Source: Terriglobus roseus (GTDB lineage Bacteria > Acidobacteriota > Terriglobia > Terriglobales > Acidobacteriaceae). From it: DNA of 64,000 bases. This document shows, piece by piece, positions 53,279 through 61,676 of this stretch (positions within the stretch are counted from its first letter, which is position 1; each line of letters starts with the position of its first letter). The notes under the pieces are model-generated. The model saw only the letters and a program-made list of their open reading frames with translations, had not been told where the DNA came from and did no database searches. The stretch lies in assembly GCF_900105625.1 (NCBI RefSeq), contig NZ_FNSD01000001.1, positions 620,001 through 684,000 on the forward strand, read 5' to 3'. A program made the position numbers and the translations under genes.

Positions 53279-54832
53279 ATGCTGACGCCACCTACCAAAC
53301 CGTTAGGTTCGATGAGGAGTGCGGCGCAGTATGTGCGAATGTCCACAGAGCATCAACAATATTCGCCGCAGAATCAGTCGGATGTAATCCAGAAGTTTGC
53401 AGCGACGCACGACATGGCGATCGTCACAACGTATGACGATCATGGCCGAAGCGGACTGAATCTCGCAGGCCGTACCGGCCTGCAACAACTTCTTAAAGAC
53501 GTGGAAAGTGGTGAGGCAAAATTCACAGAGCTACTCGTCTACGACGTGAGCCGGTGGGGCCGTTTTCAAGACGCGGATGAGAGCGCTTACTACGAATATG
53601 TTCTGAAGCGCGCAGGTATTACCGTTCACTACTGCGGCGAGCAGTTTGCAAATGACGGGAGTGTCGCCTCGGCATTGATGAAAACGCTCAAGCGGACGAT
53701 GGCCGGAGAGTACAGCCGCGAACTCTCGGTCAAGGTTTTTGCTGGGCAATGTCGCCTCATTGAACTGGGATTCCGACAGGGCGGTCCAGCCGGATACGGC
53801 CTGCGCCGCCAGCTCCTTGATCGAGATGGCAAGGAAAAAGGTTTACTCATTCGAGGTGAGCGGAAAAGTTTGCAGACGGATCGCGTTGTGCTGGTGCCGG
53901 GACCGGAGGCCGAAGTTTCCATAGTGCGAGAGCTGTTCTCGAGGTTCGTTACACAGGAGCGGTCGGAGAAGGATCTAGCGGAAAGCCTTAACGCAAGAGG
54001 TATTCTTTCGGACCTCCGAAGACCTTGGACACGGGCATCAATCCATCAGATCCTCACCAATCCCAAGTACGTTGGGGACAACGTCTATAACCGTCGCTCC
54101 TTCAAGTTAAAGATGAAGCGCCTCGTCAATCCGCCTGAAATGTGGGTGCGTAAGGACGATGCTTTTCAGCCCATCGTATCTCTCGAACTGTTCCTCCAGG
54201 CCCGTAAGCTTATTGAGGCGCGGCATATTCATCTCACCGATGAAGAGTTGCTGGACAGGCTCCGGACACTGCTGAATCGTTGCGGCAGACTCTCCGGATT
54301 CCTAATCGACGAAGCGGACGATATGCCATCTAGTTCGATCTACGCCGCTCGCTTCGGCGGCCTCCATCGAGCTTATGAGTTGATTGGGTGGAGCGGGAAG
54401 CGTGACTTCAGCTACATCGAAATCAATCGGATTCTCCGCGACCGTCATCGCGATCTTGTGGGAAGTATAACGGCTCAATTATGTGCAAACGGCGCGGAGG
54501 TGTCATCCGATGAACACTGCCCCTTGCTGACGGTCAACTCGGAAATCAAGATCTCCCTAGTACTAGCGCGCTGTCGCCAAACGCTGGCGGGATCTCAGCG
54601 CTGGCATATTCGGCTTGAATCCGCTTTAGACCCTGATATCACCATCGCCGTACGCCTAGCACCTGGAAATGAATCCGTGCAGGATTATTACCTTTTCCCC
54701 CGTATCGATATCTTACGCAGCCGCCTCAGCCTCGCTCCGAACAATGGTGTTTGTCTCGATCTTTATCGCTTCGACAGCCTCGACTATCTATACCGACTCA
54801 TGAAAAGAGTTCCCTTGAGGGATGTCGCATGA
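53279..54832 (+). CDS. Large serine recombinase (resolvase/invertase family)
   Basis: About 517 residues from ATG 53279 (GGAG ten bases upstream; ATG 53258 and TTG 53234 are alternatives). The N-terminal resolvase domain has YVRMSTEHQQ with catalytic S22, ELLVYDVSRWGRFQDADES and the Arg-rich AGEYSRELS. The recombinase domain follows (GFRQGGPAGYGLRR, RPWTRASIHQILTNPKYVG). The long C-terminal part (about 330-517) is specific to a subgroup that I recall next to two ParB-like genes in many Proteobacteria, as here. It may resolve multimers or shift a segment rather than integrate the island, as a tyrosine integrase does that. Confidence 0.92.
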   Translation: MLTPPTKPLGSMRSAAQYVRMSTEHQQYSPQNQSDVIQKFAATHDMAIVTTYDDHGRSGLNLAGRTGLQQLLKDVESGEAKFTELLVYDVSRWGRFQDADESAYYEYVLKRAGITVHYCGEQFANDGSVASALMKTLKRTMAGEYSRELSVKVFAGQCRLIELGFRQGGPAGYGLRRQLLDRDGKEKGLLIRGERKSLQTDRVVLVPGPEAEVSIVRELFSRFVTQERSEKDLAESLNARGILSDLRRPWTRASIHQILTNPKYVGDNVYNRRSFKLKMKRLVNPPEMWVRKDDAFQPIVSLELFLQARKLIEARHIHLTDEELLDRLRTLLNRCGRLSGFLIDEADDMPSSSIYAARFGGLHRAYELIGWSGKRDFSYIEINRILRDRHRDLVGSITAQLCANGAEVSSDEHCPLLTVNSEIKISLVLARCRQTLAGSQRWHIRLESALDPDITIAVRLAPGNESVQDYYLFPRIDILRSRLSLAPNNGVCLDLYRFDSLDYLYRLMKRVPLRDVA

Positions 54833-55692
54833 CTCAACAGACAATCTCAATGATCCCGCTTGCAGAGATACGAATAGCAAATCCCCGATCCCGCAATCAG
54901 ATCAAGTGGCGGATGGTCGTTCAGAGCATCGCAGCTGTCGGCCTAAAGCGACCCATCACAGTAGCGAAAAGGGCTGCACCGGATCCTAATGGCAAAGTTT
55001 ACGATCTCGTATGCGGACAAGGGAGAATGGAGGCATTCGCGGAACTTGGGGAAGAACGTATCCCGGCTGTCATCGTGGTCGCGCCCGAGCAGGAACGACA
55101 TCTTATGAGTCTGGTCGAGAACATCGCGCGCAGACCGGCCCTGAGTCACGCAATCTTGGCCGAGGTCCGTACACTCCGTGGACGAGGCCACAGCCCAGAG
55201 GCCATCGCCGGAAAATTGGGTGTGCACAAGTCGTATCTCTTCGGCATTTGCCACCTGATTGATAAAGGCGAAGACTTTCTCGTTACATCCGTGGAAGCCG
55301 GTCGGATTCCGCTGAGTGTTGCCGTTGAGATCGCGAGCGGAAACAACCAGGACGTATCCAAGGCTCTGACCGAGGCATACGAGAAGGGTGACTTGCGCGG
55401 TGCTCGCATAACAGCGGCTCGTCGGGTCATCACACAGAGACTCGAGAAACAGCGGCTTTCAGGGAAGATGGTACCTGTCCGGCGCAAGCTCACAGGGGAG
55501 GCGCTCGTTCAGGAATATAAGCAGAAGATTCGTGAGCAGAAGGCCCTTATACAAAGGGCGGACCGTACGAGAGAGCGATTGATTCTTCTCACCTCAGTCG
55601 CTCGTCTTCTATTCAAAGATGAGAACTTCCGCACTCTACTCCGGGCAGAAAATCTCCAAGACCTACCAGCGGAACTCGCAGAAAGGTTGTGA
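54829..55692 (+). CDS. ParB/RepB-like protein 1
   Basis: The 287-residue protein starts in a 4-bp overlap (ATGA) with the recombinase stop. It has the ParB N-terminal CTPase-like fold: IPLAEIRIANPRSRN, LKRPITVAKR, YDLVCGQGRMEAFAELG and LMSLVENIARR (the ENxxR box), then an HTH (SPEAIAGKLGVHKSYLFGI). The C-terminal half is helical and basic. ParB proteins bind centromere-like DNA for segregation, but no ParA gene accompanies it, so the role may be in the recombination complex. Confidence 0.88.
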   Translation: MTQQTISMIPLAEIRIANPRSRNQIKWRMVVQSIAAVGLKRPITVAKRAAPDPNGKVYDLVCGQGRMEAFAELGEERIPAVIVVAPEQERHLMSLVENIARRPALSHAILAEVRTLRGRGHSPEAIAGKLGVHKSYLFGICHLIDKGEDFLVTSVEAGRIPLSVAVEIASGNNQDVSKALTEAYEKGDLRGARITAARRVITQRLEKQRLSGKMVPVRRKLTGEALVQEYKQKIREQKALIQRADRTRERLILLTSVARLLFKDENFRTLLRAENLQDLPAELAERL

Positions 55693-55695
55693 TCC

Positions 55696-56601
55696 ATGGA
55701 CAAATCGAGGAAGCAGCTGCGGTCTGCTTTTCAGCGGGAAATCTTAACGCTGCCTTTAAGCTCCATCTTACCGCAAAAGAATACGGACCCCAAGGTACTC
55801 CGTTCGACTGTTTTCAAGCAAATTCTCGCGTCCGTCCGCGAGGTCGGACTGATCGAATCTCTTGTTGTTTACCCGCAGGACGGTAAAGGGTTTCTTTTGC
55901 TGGATGGCCACCTCAGACTCGAAGCTCTCAGAATGCTTGGTGTTAGTGAAGCGGCCTGCATCCTCTCGACGGATGATGAAAGCTATACATATAACAAGCG
56001 CGTCAACCACATTCCACCTGTCGCGCAGCACCTCATGCTCTTAGAGGCGATGAAGAGCGGGCTTACCGAAGATCGAATTGCAGCGGCGCTAAATATCGAC
56101 GTCGCAACAGTAAAGAATCGCGCTCAGATGTTAGACGGAATTTGCCCAGAAGTCGTTGAGATGCTGCGGAATCAGAAGCTGAGTGTCGAAGTCTTTCCCA
56201 TATTGCGGAAGATGAAGCCAATCGGACAGATCGCCACGGTAGAACTGATGATGCTGAGGAACGATTACAGCGTTTCGTTCGCGAAGACACGTCTCGCGAT
56301 CAGCCCGCCTTCACTGCTTTCCAAAGTAGTGAGCACCCGACAGTTAAAGGCTAATGCAGACGCGGCCGATGCTCTTTTGGCCGAAGATACCGAGAGCCTG
56401 ATACAGAACCTCCGTGCAGTAGAAGAAACCTACGGGATGGATGTTCTGACATTGACCGTCGCTTGCGCCTATTTCGAACGACTGTTTGCGGAGCCGACTA
56501 TCGTTCGGTATCTGAGTCAACATCACCAAGGGCCGATGGAAACCCTCAGGTCCATCGTCACAGATATCCGGGCACGTACAGCATCCGAGAGCGCTGCCTG
56601 A
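55696..56601 (+). CDS. ParB/RepB-like protein 2 (RepB C-terminal type)
   Basis: A 301-residue protein 3 bp after the first ParB gene. ParB-type core: LPLSSILPQKNTDP, REVGLIESLVVYP, GFLLLDGHLRLEALRMLG; then an HTH (TEDRIAAALNIDVATVKNRAQML) and a C-terminal RepB-like helical region. In place of the ENxxR box it has NKRVNHI. The recombinase and two distinct ParB-like proteins are encoded in one coupled operon without ParA. Annotators often call homologues plasmid partitioning protein RepB; a true partition role is not shown. Confidence 0.85.
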   Translation: MDKSRKQLRSAFQREILTLPLSSILPQKNTDPKVLRSTVFKQILASVREVGLIESLVVYPQDGKGFLLLDGHLRLEALRMLGVSEAACILSTDDESYTYNKRVNHIPPVAQHLMLLEAMKSGLTEDRIAAALNIDVATVKNRAQMLDGICPEVVEMLRNQKLSVEVFPILRKMKPIGQIATVELMMLRNDYSVSFAKTRLAISPPSLLSKVVSTRQLKANADAADALLAEDTESLIQNLRAVEETYGMDVLTLTVACAYFERLFAEPTIVRYLSQHHQGPMETLRSIVTDIRARTASESAA

Positions 56602-56792
56602 TGCCACCAGGCGGTACTACTTATGCCGGTCCGCTGTTTGTGACAAACCGTGCCCCACGCCCTGTCATTGATTGGAGTGCTATCGATTCCAATGTGGGAC
56701 GGGAGGAGGTCTCCTCCCACGCTCCAGCCGCCGTGCGTCTTTTGCTCCTACCTCTGCGGGCCGTTCCCGCCCGCAACGCCCACCCTTTGTGA
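56601..56792 (+). CDS. Possible 63-residue protein coupled to the ParB operon
   Basis: The ATG at 56601 overlaps the preceding stop (TGATG), a typical coupling arrangement. The frame gives 63 residues with PRPVIDWSAIDSN in the first half; the second half (VRLLLLPLRAVPARNAHPL) looks like translated GC-rich leader sequence. No family is recognised, and coding status is doubtful. Confidence 0.35.
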   Translation: MPPGGTTYAGPLFVTNRAPRPVIDWSAIDSNVGREEVSSHAPAAVRLLLLPLRAVPARNAHPL

Positions 56793-57004
56793 ACGAAGCG
56801 TGCGTCCGCACGCAGATACGGAAACCAAGCCTTCCTTGTGGGCTCCGCCCCCCGCGCGGCGCAAGGGCATCCCCAATCTTCCGCGCTTCGCTTGTGCAGA
56901 CCTCCGCTGCGCTCCGTCCTTTGCGCTCCAGCTTTGCTTCCGCTCCAAGGATGGGGAAACCCCTCCCTTGCACCTTGCTACCCCCGCCTTCGCCAGGAGG
57001 CGTT

Positions 57005-57033
57005 CGGCATGTACATGCCGCGTTTCAACGCGG
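57005..57033. promoter_or_regulatory. Two adjoining palindromes upstream of ardC
   Basis: CGGCATGTACATGCCG (57005-57020) is a perfect 16-bp palindrome. CCGCGTT-TC-AACGCGG (57018-57033) is a second inverted repeat sharing its last three bases. They end 34 bp before the ardC start codon and could be operators. GCGTGCG-TC-CGCACGC at 56798-56813 is a third palindrome in the same leader. Confidence 0.6.
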
Positions 57034-57067
57034 AAGTGCAAAAGCCGAAGCAGAAGGAGCAAACATC

Positions 57068-57961
57068 ATGAACATCACCAAGACCGTCGCCGCCATCGAC
57101 AGCAAGAAGCCCAACACGAAACAGGAACTGATCGCCGCCAACGTCAAGCTACTCATTGAGCAGTTGGAGGCCGGACACTCCGAAGCCCTTACCCACTACC
57201 TCACTGCCATGAGCCGATTCCATCAGTACAGCTTCGGGAACGTCCTGGAGATCGCGCGTCAAATGCCCACCGCGACGCGAGTCGCTGGTTTCTGGACGTG
57301 GAAGAACCTTGGCCGCAATGTGAAGGCCGGGCAGAAGGGCATCCGCATCCTTGCACCGATGGTTGGCGTTCGTCGCAAGAAGGACGAGGAGGCCAAGAAG
57401 GACATTACCAAGCAGAACGAGCGCGTCCTGTTGGGATTCCGCAATGCCTACGTGTTTGACATCAGCCAGACCGAGGGTGTCGACCTGCCCAACCTGCACG
57501 AAGTTTGCGGCGACCCCGGTGAGAACATTGACCGTCTAGCTGCGTTCCTCAAGGGCAAGGGCATCCAGCTTGTCTACAACGAGAAGATCGCACCGGCCCT
57601 CGGCTTGAGCTACGGCGGACGCATTGCCATTCTTCCCGGTCTCTCCAAGGCTGAGGAGTTTTCGACGCTGGTGCACGAGACGGCGCATGAACTCCTCCAC
57701 AAGGCCGAACGCAGGACAGTCACCACGAAGACCGTGCGGGAGACGGAGGCGGAGGCAGTAGCTTTCGTGGTCGGGAAGGCTGTTGGGTTGGTGACGGGTT
57801 CGGCATCCGCCGACTATATCCAGCTCTATCATGGCAACGCCTCACTCTTGGCGGAGAGCTTGGAAGTCATCCAGCAGACCGCAGCATCCATCCTTGCCGC
57901 ACTGGAACCACCCATAGCAGAGGACGTAACCAGCGAGGAACTGGAAGACGTTGCCGCGTGA
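57068..57961 (+). CDS. ArdC-type antirestriction protein
   Basis: The 297-residue protein starts at ATG 57068 with AAGGAG seven bases upstream. The N-terminal ArdC domain (SEALTHYLTAMSRFHQYSFGN, in part) binds single-stranded DNA in the founder protein of plasmid pSa; the C-terminal part is a zinc metallopeptidase-like domain with HETAHELLH near 203-211 and a downstream Glu in RETEAEAVAF. It protects incoming DNA from host restriction during transfer. It is the last gene before the right end of the island and has a 466-bp GC-rich leader. Confidence 0.9.
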   Translation: MNITKTVAAIDSKKPNTKQELIAANVKLLIEQLEAGHSEALTHYLTAMSRFHQYSFGNVLEIARQMPTATRVAGFWTWKNLGRNVKAGQKGIRILAPMVGVRRKKDEEAKKDITKQNERVLLGFRNAYVFDISQTEGVDLPNLHEVCGDPGENIDRLAAFLKGKGIQLVYNEKIAPALGLSYGGRIAILPGLSKAEEFSTLVHETAHELLHKAERRTVTTKTVRETEAEAVAFVVGKAVGLVTGSASADYIQLYHGNASLLAESLEVIQQTAASILAALEPPIAEDVTSEELEDVAA

Positions 57962-58116
57962 AGATCATGCCCACCACCATGTAACAATCGCACGACACCG
58001 AATCGGACGGACGGATGCAAATGCGCCCGTCTGCCGTTCTTCAGCGGCGCGGGAGACACCCTTGCGGGTTTCTCCCGACCCTCTTCCGCCGATGAAAAGC
58101 TGTCATTCAGGTGGAT

Positions 58117-58151
58117 TCTGCACATTCCGTCTGCACAGTTCCTACACAGCC
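58117..58151 (+). promoter_or_regulatory. Cluster of CTGCACAG/CTACACAG motifs at the right end (candidate integrase arm sites)
   Basis: CTGCACATTC at 58118, CTGCACAGTTC at 58131 and CTACACAGCC at 58142, same orientation, 13 and 11 bp apart. They mirror the left-end cluster and lie 55-90 bp inside the right repeat. Confidence 0.55.
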
Positions 58152-58205
58152 AAAATTTGGCCTTTTAGCTCAAATAAAATGAGAAACTTCTAAAATCTCT
58201 CTCAC

Positions 58206-58223
58206 CCGCTCAGGATGACAGAT
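58206..58223 (+). repeat. Putative attR, 18-bp direct repeat
   Basis: CCGCTCAGGATGACAGAT, identical to 30321-30338. Unlike the left copy, it has no palindromic-repeat arm beside it, as expected if the island split one repeat copy. Confidence 0.75.
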
Positions 58224-58305
58224 CTTGGGTGGAACGGGCGGGAGGGCGGTCCTCTCTATGCCTTCTCGCTCCATTCCGCATCGCGCGCCGCCCTCGTAGA
58301 ATCAA

Positions 58306-59013
58306 ATGCGAGGATTGTTCATGCGAAACCTTGCACCAGTGCTGCTCGCGACGCTTGCTCTTGCAGCTACCGCGCAGACCCCGAAGCCCGCAACCACCAC
58401 CGCTAAGCCTGCCGCGAAGACCACCACCGCGACGCACCGGCCGACCGCTCACGTTCCAAGGACGACCATGTCTGATCCCAAAGCAACGGAAGGCCTCGCT
58501 GCGGTCGGCACCATGCCCGCAGTAACTGGCACGCCAGCGCCGCTGTACGCGCTGAGGTACGTCGACACAAAGATTGGCGATGGCGACCTGGCGCGCATGT
58601 CCACGCCGCCGTCGAACGTCGTCTTTTACACCGTGCATTACACGGGCTGGACGCTGGACGGCAAGAAGTTCGATTCGTCCGTGGACCGCGGTCAACCCAT
58701 CGTCTTTCCTATCGGCCTGAAGCGCGTCATCTCCGGCTGGGACACGGGATTTGAGGGGATGCATGTTGGCGGTAAGCGCCGGCTCATCATTCCCTACCAG
58801 CTCGCCTACGGCGCTGCCGGTCATCCGCCCGACATCCCGGAGAAGGCAGACCTTGTCTTCGATATCGAGCTTGTCGGTCAGGGCAACACGCAACAGCCCG
58901 TCACCGGTTCGCACTTCGAGCCGCCAACCCCTGAGGCAGCACGTCCGACGCCGCCGCCCAGTGCCAGCCCGGCAGCCAAGCCGGCAGAACGTCCCGAAGA
59001 ACACCCGGAATAG
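58306..59013 (+). CDS. Exported FKBP-type peptidyl-prolyl isomerase
   Basis: The 235-residue protein starts at ATG 58306 or, less likely, 58321. It has a signal peptide (LAPVLLATLALAATAQ), a Thr/Ala/Lys-rich linker, an FKBP domain (about 90-195: VHYTGWTLDGKKFDSS, PIGLKRVISGWDTGFEGM, IPYQLAYGAAGHP) and a Pro-rich tail. FKBP active-site aromatics are present. It should assist folding in the periplasm. The ABC exporter gene follows after 12 bp and may be co-transcribed. Confidence 0.92.
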   Translation: MRGLFMRNLAPVLLATLALAATAQTPKPATTTAKPAAKTTTATHRPTAHVPRTTMSDPKATEGLAAVGTMPAVTGTPAPLYALRYVDTKIGDGDLARMSTPPSNVVFYTVHYTGWTLDGKKFDSSVDRGQPIVFPIGLKRVISGWDTGFEGMHVGGKRRLIIPYQLAYGAAGHPPDIPEKADLVFDIELVGQGNTQQPVTGSHFEPPTPEAARPTPPPSASPAAKPAERPEEHPE

Positions 59014-59025
59014 ACAGGATCAACC

Positions 59026-60774
59026 ATGTTGGAAAAGCTGAACCCGCTGCGTCCTTACCTGAAGCGATACCGCGCCCAACTGGCGCAGGGCGCAGTCGCG
59101 GTGCTGCTTTACAACGGCTCGAAGATCCTGATGCCGGTGCTGATCGGCCGCGCCGTGGATGGCATCGTCCACCACGGCGCGCCGACGGTCGTCACCCATA
59201 CGGTCTTCCTGCTGATCGCTGTCGCAGTCGTCGCTGCCGTGTGCCTGTATGCCACGCGATGGATCATCATCGGCGCCAGCCGCGAGATCGAATACGACCT
59301 GCGCAATGACCTGTTCGGGAATCTTGAGAAGCAATCGCTCTCGTTCTTTCACCAGCACCGCACGGGCGACATCATGGCCCGCGCGACGAACGACCTGAAC
59401 GCTGTCCGGCAACTGCTTGGGCCGGCCATCATGTACTCGGCCAACACGGTTGTCTTCACCGCAGCCGCGCTGCCGTTCATGTTGAAGATCTCGGGCAGAC
59501 TAACGTTGTTTGCCTTCCTTCCCCTGCCGATCGCCTCCGTCGTTGTGCAATTGATGGGTCGCAAGATTCACTCACGCTTCGAGCGTATCCAGGCCATGTT
59601 TTCTGAGATCAGCGCCAAGGCACAGGAAAACTTCAGTGGTGCACGCCTGGTCCGCGCCTTTGCGCAGGAAGAGGCGGAGATCAAGTCCTTCGAGACAGCG
59701 AACCATGAGTACATTCGCCGTTCGCTCTTCCTTGTTCGCATCATGGCCATGCTGTGGCCCACACTGGAGTTTGTGCTCGGCATGTCGATCATGCTGACGC
59801 TGCTGGTCGGTGGCCGAGAGGTCGTTGCGGGCCGCATTTCAGCCGGGCAGTTCGCCGAGTACATGGTCTTCATGGTGCAGCTCACCTTCCCCATGCTGGC
59901 CCTTGGCTATGTCATCAATCTCTTCCAGCGCGGCACCGCGTCAGTCGTCCGTATCGACGAACTGTTGCGCTGGGAACCGTCCATCAAGGATGAGAGCGGC
60001 CTGTCTGTGCCCATCGACGCTGTCCCGCGCGGCGACATCGAATTCCGCAACCTGACCTTCGGCTACGGCGATGGGCCGCGCATCCTGCAGGACGTGAACC
60101 TTTCCGTTCCCGCAGGCAGTTCGCTCGCGATTGTCGGGCCGACTGGCTCAGGCAAATCGACACTGGTGAACCTGATTCCACGCCTGCTGGACGCACCCGC
60201 GGGCGCAGTCCTGGTCGATGGGCTCCCCATCCGCGAATGGCCGCTGGCTGCCCTGCGCCGCGCCATCGGGTTCGTGCCACAGGAGACGTTCCTCTTCTCC
60301 ACCAGCATCCGCGACAACATCGCCTTCGGCGTAGAGAACGCAACCGACGCAGAGATTGAACGTGCCGCCTCTGTCGCCCATATTGCGAACGAGATTCTTG
60401 AGTTTCCTCACGGCTTCGACACGCTGGTGGGCGAACGTGGCGTAACGCTCTCTGGCGGCCAGAAGCAGCGGACTTCCATCGCTCGGGCCATCATGCGCGA
60501 TCCACGCATTCTGATCCTCGATGACGCACTGGCCTCCGTCGATACCTACACGGAAGAGCAGATCCTGCGTGGCCTGCGCGAGGTTATGACGGATCGTACG
60601 ACGATTCTCATCGCGCACCGCGTCTCCACCGCACGCAGCGCCGACCGCATCGCTGTCCTCATCAATGGCCGCATCACACAAATCGGCACGCACGAAGAAC
60701 TGCTCGCCAGCGGCGGCTACTATGCCGACCTGTTTGAGAAGCAGCAGCTGGAAGAAGAGATCGTAGCGAACTGA
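59026..60774 (+). CDS. ABC exporter, fused permease-ATPase (MsbA-like)
   Basis: The 582-residue half-transporter has six membrane helices (residues 1-315) and a nucleotide-binding domain. Walker A is GPTGSGKSTLVNL, the Q-loop is FVPQETFLF, the signature is TLSGGQKQRTSIARA, Walker B is ILILDDALASVD, and the H-loop is IAHRVS. It functions as a dimer exporting lipids, peptides or drugs. The MsbA likeness is general. LPS transport genes are in the same window (lptFG before the island), but no specific link can be seen. Confidence 0.92.
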   Translation: MLEKLNPLRPYLKRYRAQLAQGAVAVLLYNGSKILMPVLIGRAVDGIVHHGAPTVVTHTVFLLIAVAVVAAVCLYATRWIIIGASREIEYDLRNDLFGNLEKQSLSFFHQHRTGDIMARATNDLNAVRQLLGPAIMYSANTVVFTAAALPFMLKISGRLTLFAFLPLPIASVVVQLMGRKIHSRFERIQAMFSEISAKAQENFSGARLVRAFAQEEAEIKSFETANHEYIRRSLFLVRIMAMLWPTLEFVLGMSIMLTLLVGGREVVAGRISAGQFAEYMVFMVQLTFPMLALGYVINLFQRGTASVVRIDELLRWEPSIKDESGLSVPIDAVPRGDIEFRNLTFGYGDGPRILQDVNLSVPAGSSLAIVGPTGSGKSTLVNLIPRLLDAPAGAVLVDGLPIREWPLAALRRAIGFVPQETFLFSTSIRDNIAFGVENATDAEIERAASVAHIANEILEFPHGFDTLVGERGVTLSGGQKQRTSIARAIMRDPRILILDDALASVDTYTEEQILRGLREVMTDRTTILIAHRVSTARSADRIAVLINGRITQIGTHEELLASGGYYADLFEKQQLEEEIVAN

Positions 60775-60948
60775 CGCTCCCAGCGTTGCGGTTGTTAGCA
60801 GGAGACATGCGCCTTGTGTGATCTCCCACTCATCCGTGAGCCCCTTTTATGGCGACTGGATAAGCAGGGCGCTCCGGGCTCTCTTCCATTACACACAGCA
60901 CGCGTGAATGGACCACACGGCATGGTCGCGAAAGCGAGCGAAGGCTCA

Positions 60949-61674
60949 TTAGATCAGGCTCAGTCCACCATCGACCGCCATCACCTGCCCGGTGATGAAC
61001 GCCGGCGCCGTCGCGAAATAGAGGACAGCGCTCACGACATCTTCTGGTGCCCCGTCGCGGCCCATCGGCGTCTTCCCTGCCAGGCGCTCCGGCTCGTCCG
61101 GAAAACGGATCATGCCGGGTGCGACGCAGTTCACACTGACCTCTGGAGCCCACGCCTTCGCCATGGTCTGCGACAGCATGTGCAGCGCCGCTTTGCTGGC
61201 GCAGTAGTGGCCATGCGTCGTCCACGGCTTGATACCGCCGAGCGATCCGATGTTGATGATCCGACCGTGTCCGCAGGCACGCAGGTGTGGTAACGCCGCC
61301 TGCGCTACAAGGAACGGCCCGCGAGCATTGACCGAGTAGGCATCATCCCACTGTTCCGGTGTGAGTAATTCCAGGGGAGCCGACTCAAACATACCGGCGT
61401 TGTTGATCAGCAGATCCAGTCCGCCAAGAAAGTCCGCGGCTTCCGCGACCGAGCGTGTGACGGAGTCCGGAGAGCGGACATCGCACACGAGGCTATGCGC
61501 ACGAACTCCCATGCCGCGCATCTGCTGCAAGACTGCATCGGCGTCAGCATCCACGGACCTCGAAGTCACGACAACATCCGCGCCCGCGTCCGCTAAGGCC
61601 AGCGCAAAGGCGCGCCCCAGTCGTCGGACACCGCCGGTGACCAGCGCGCGCGTGCCGCTGAGTGGCAAGGTCAT
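60949..61674 (-). CDS. Short-chain dehydrogenase/reductase
   Basis: A 241-residue classical SDR. The cofactor loop is TGGVRRLGRAFA (the TGGxRRLG form common in pteridine-reductase-like and FabG-like members), then LLINNAGMFES, active Ser in NIGSLGG, and YCASK for the catalytic Tyr/Lys. The substrate is unknown; pteridine reductase or 3-oxoacyl-ACP reductase are the usual guesses. It starts 2 bp after the stop of the upstream secreted-protein gene, so the two are co-transcribed. Confidence 0.9.
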   Translation of the reverse strand: MTLPLSGTRALVTGGVRRLGRAFALALADAGADVVVTSRSVDADADAVLQQMRGMGVRAHSLVCDVRSPDSVTRSVAEAADFLGGLDLLINNAGMFESAPLELLTPEQWDDAYSVNARGPFLVAQAALPHLRACGHGRIINIGSLGGIKPWTTHGHYCASKAALHMLSQTMAKAWAPEVSVNCVAPGMIRFPDEPERLAGKTPMGRDGAPEDVVSAVLYFATAPAFITGQVMAVDGGLSLI

Positions 61675-61676
61675 AT

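Larger units (their letters stand above)
30321..58223. mobile_element. Integrated mobilisable element with defence and anti-restriction cargo
   Basis: An approximately 27.9-kb segment lies between two copies of an 18-bp direct repeat (30321-30338 and 58206-58223). A tyrosine integrase gene is adjacent to the left copy. Inside are a coupling protein, MobF relaxase and MobC-like protein but no type IV secretion genes, so it fits an integrative mobilisable element. Cargo: restriction-modification, helicase-nuclease, STAND-like NTPase, HNH protein, recombinase-ParB operon and ArdC. Flanking chromosomal genes (lptFG and an FKBP isomerase) are intact. Boundaries are inferred from the repeat, not from an empty site. 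Confidence 0.85.

Noticed and set aside
56672-57067. In-frame extension of ardC to 429 codons
   Set aside because: The added 132 residues read through GC-rich leader with palindromes, and the ATG at 57068 has a good ribosome-binding site where family similarity begins.
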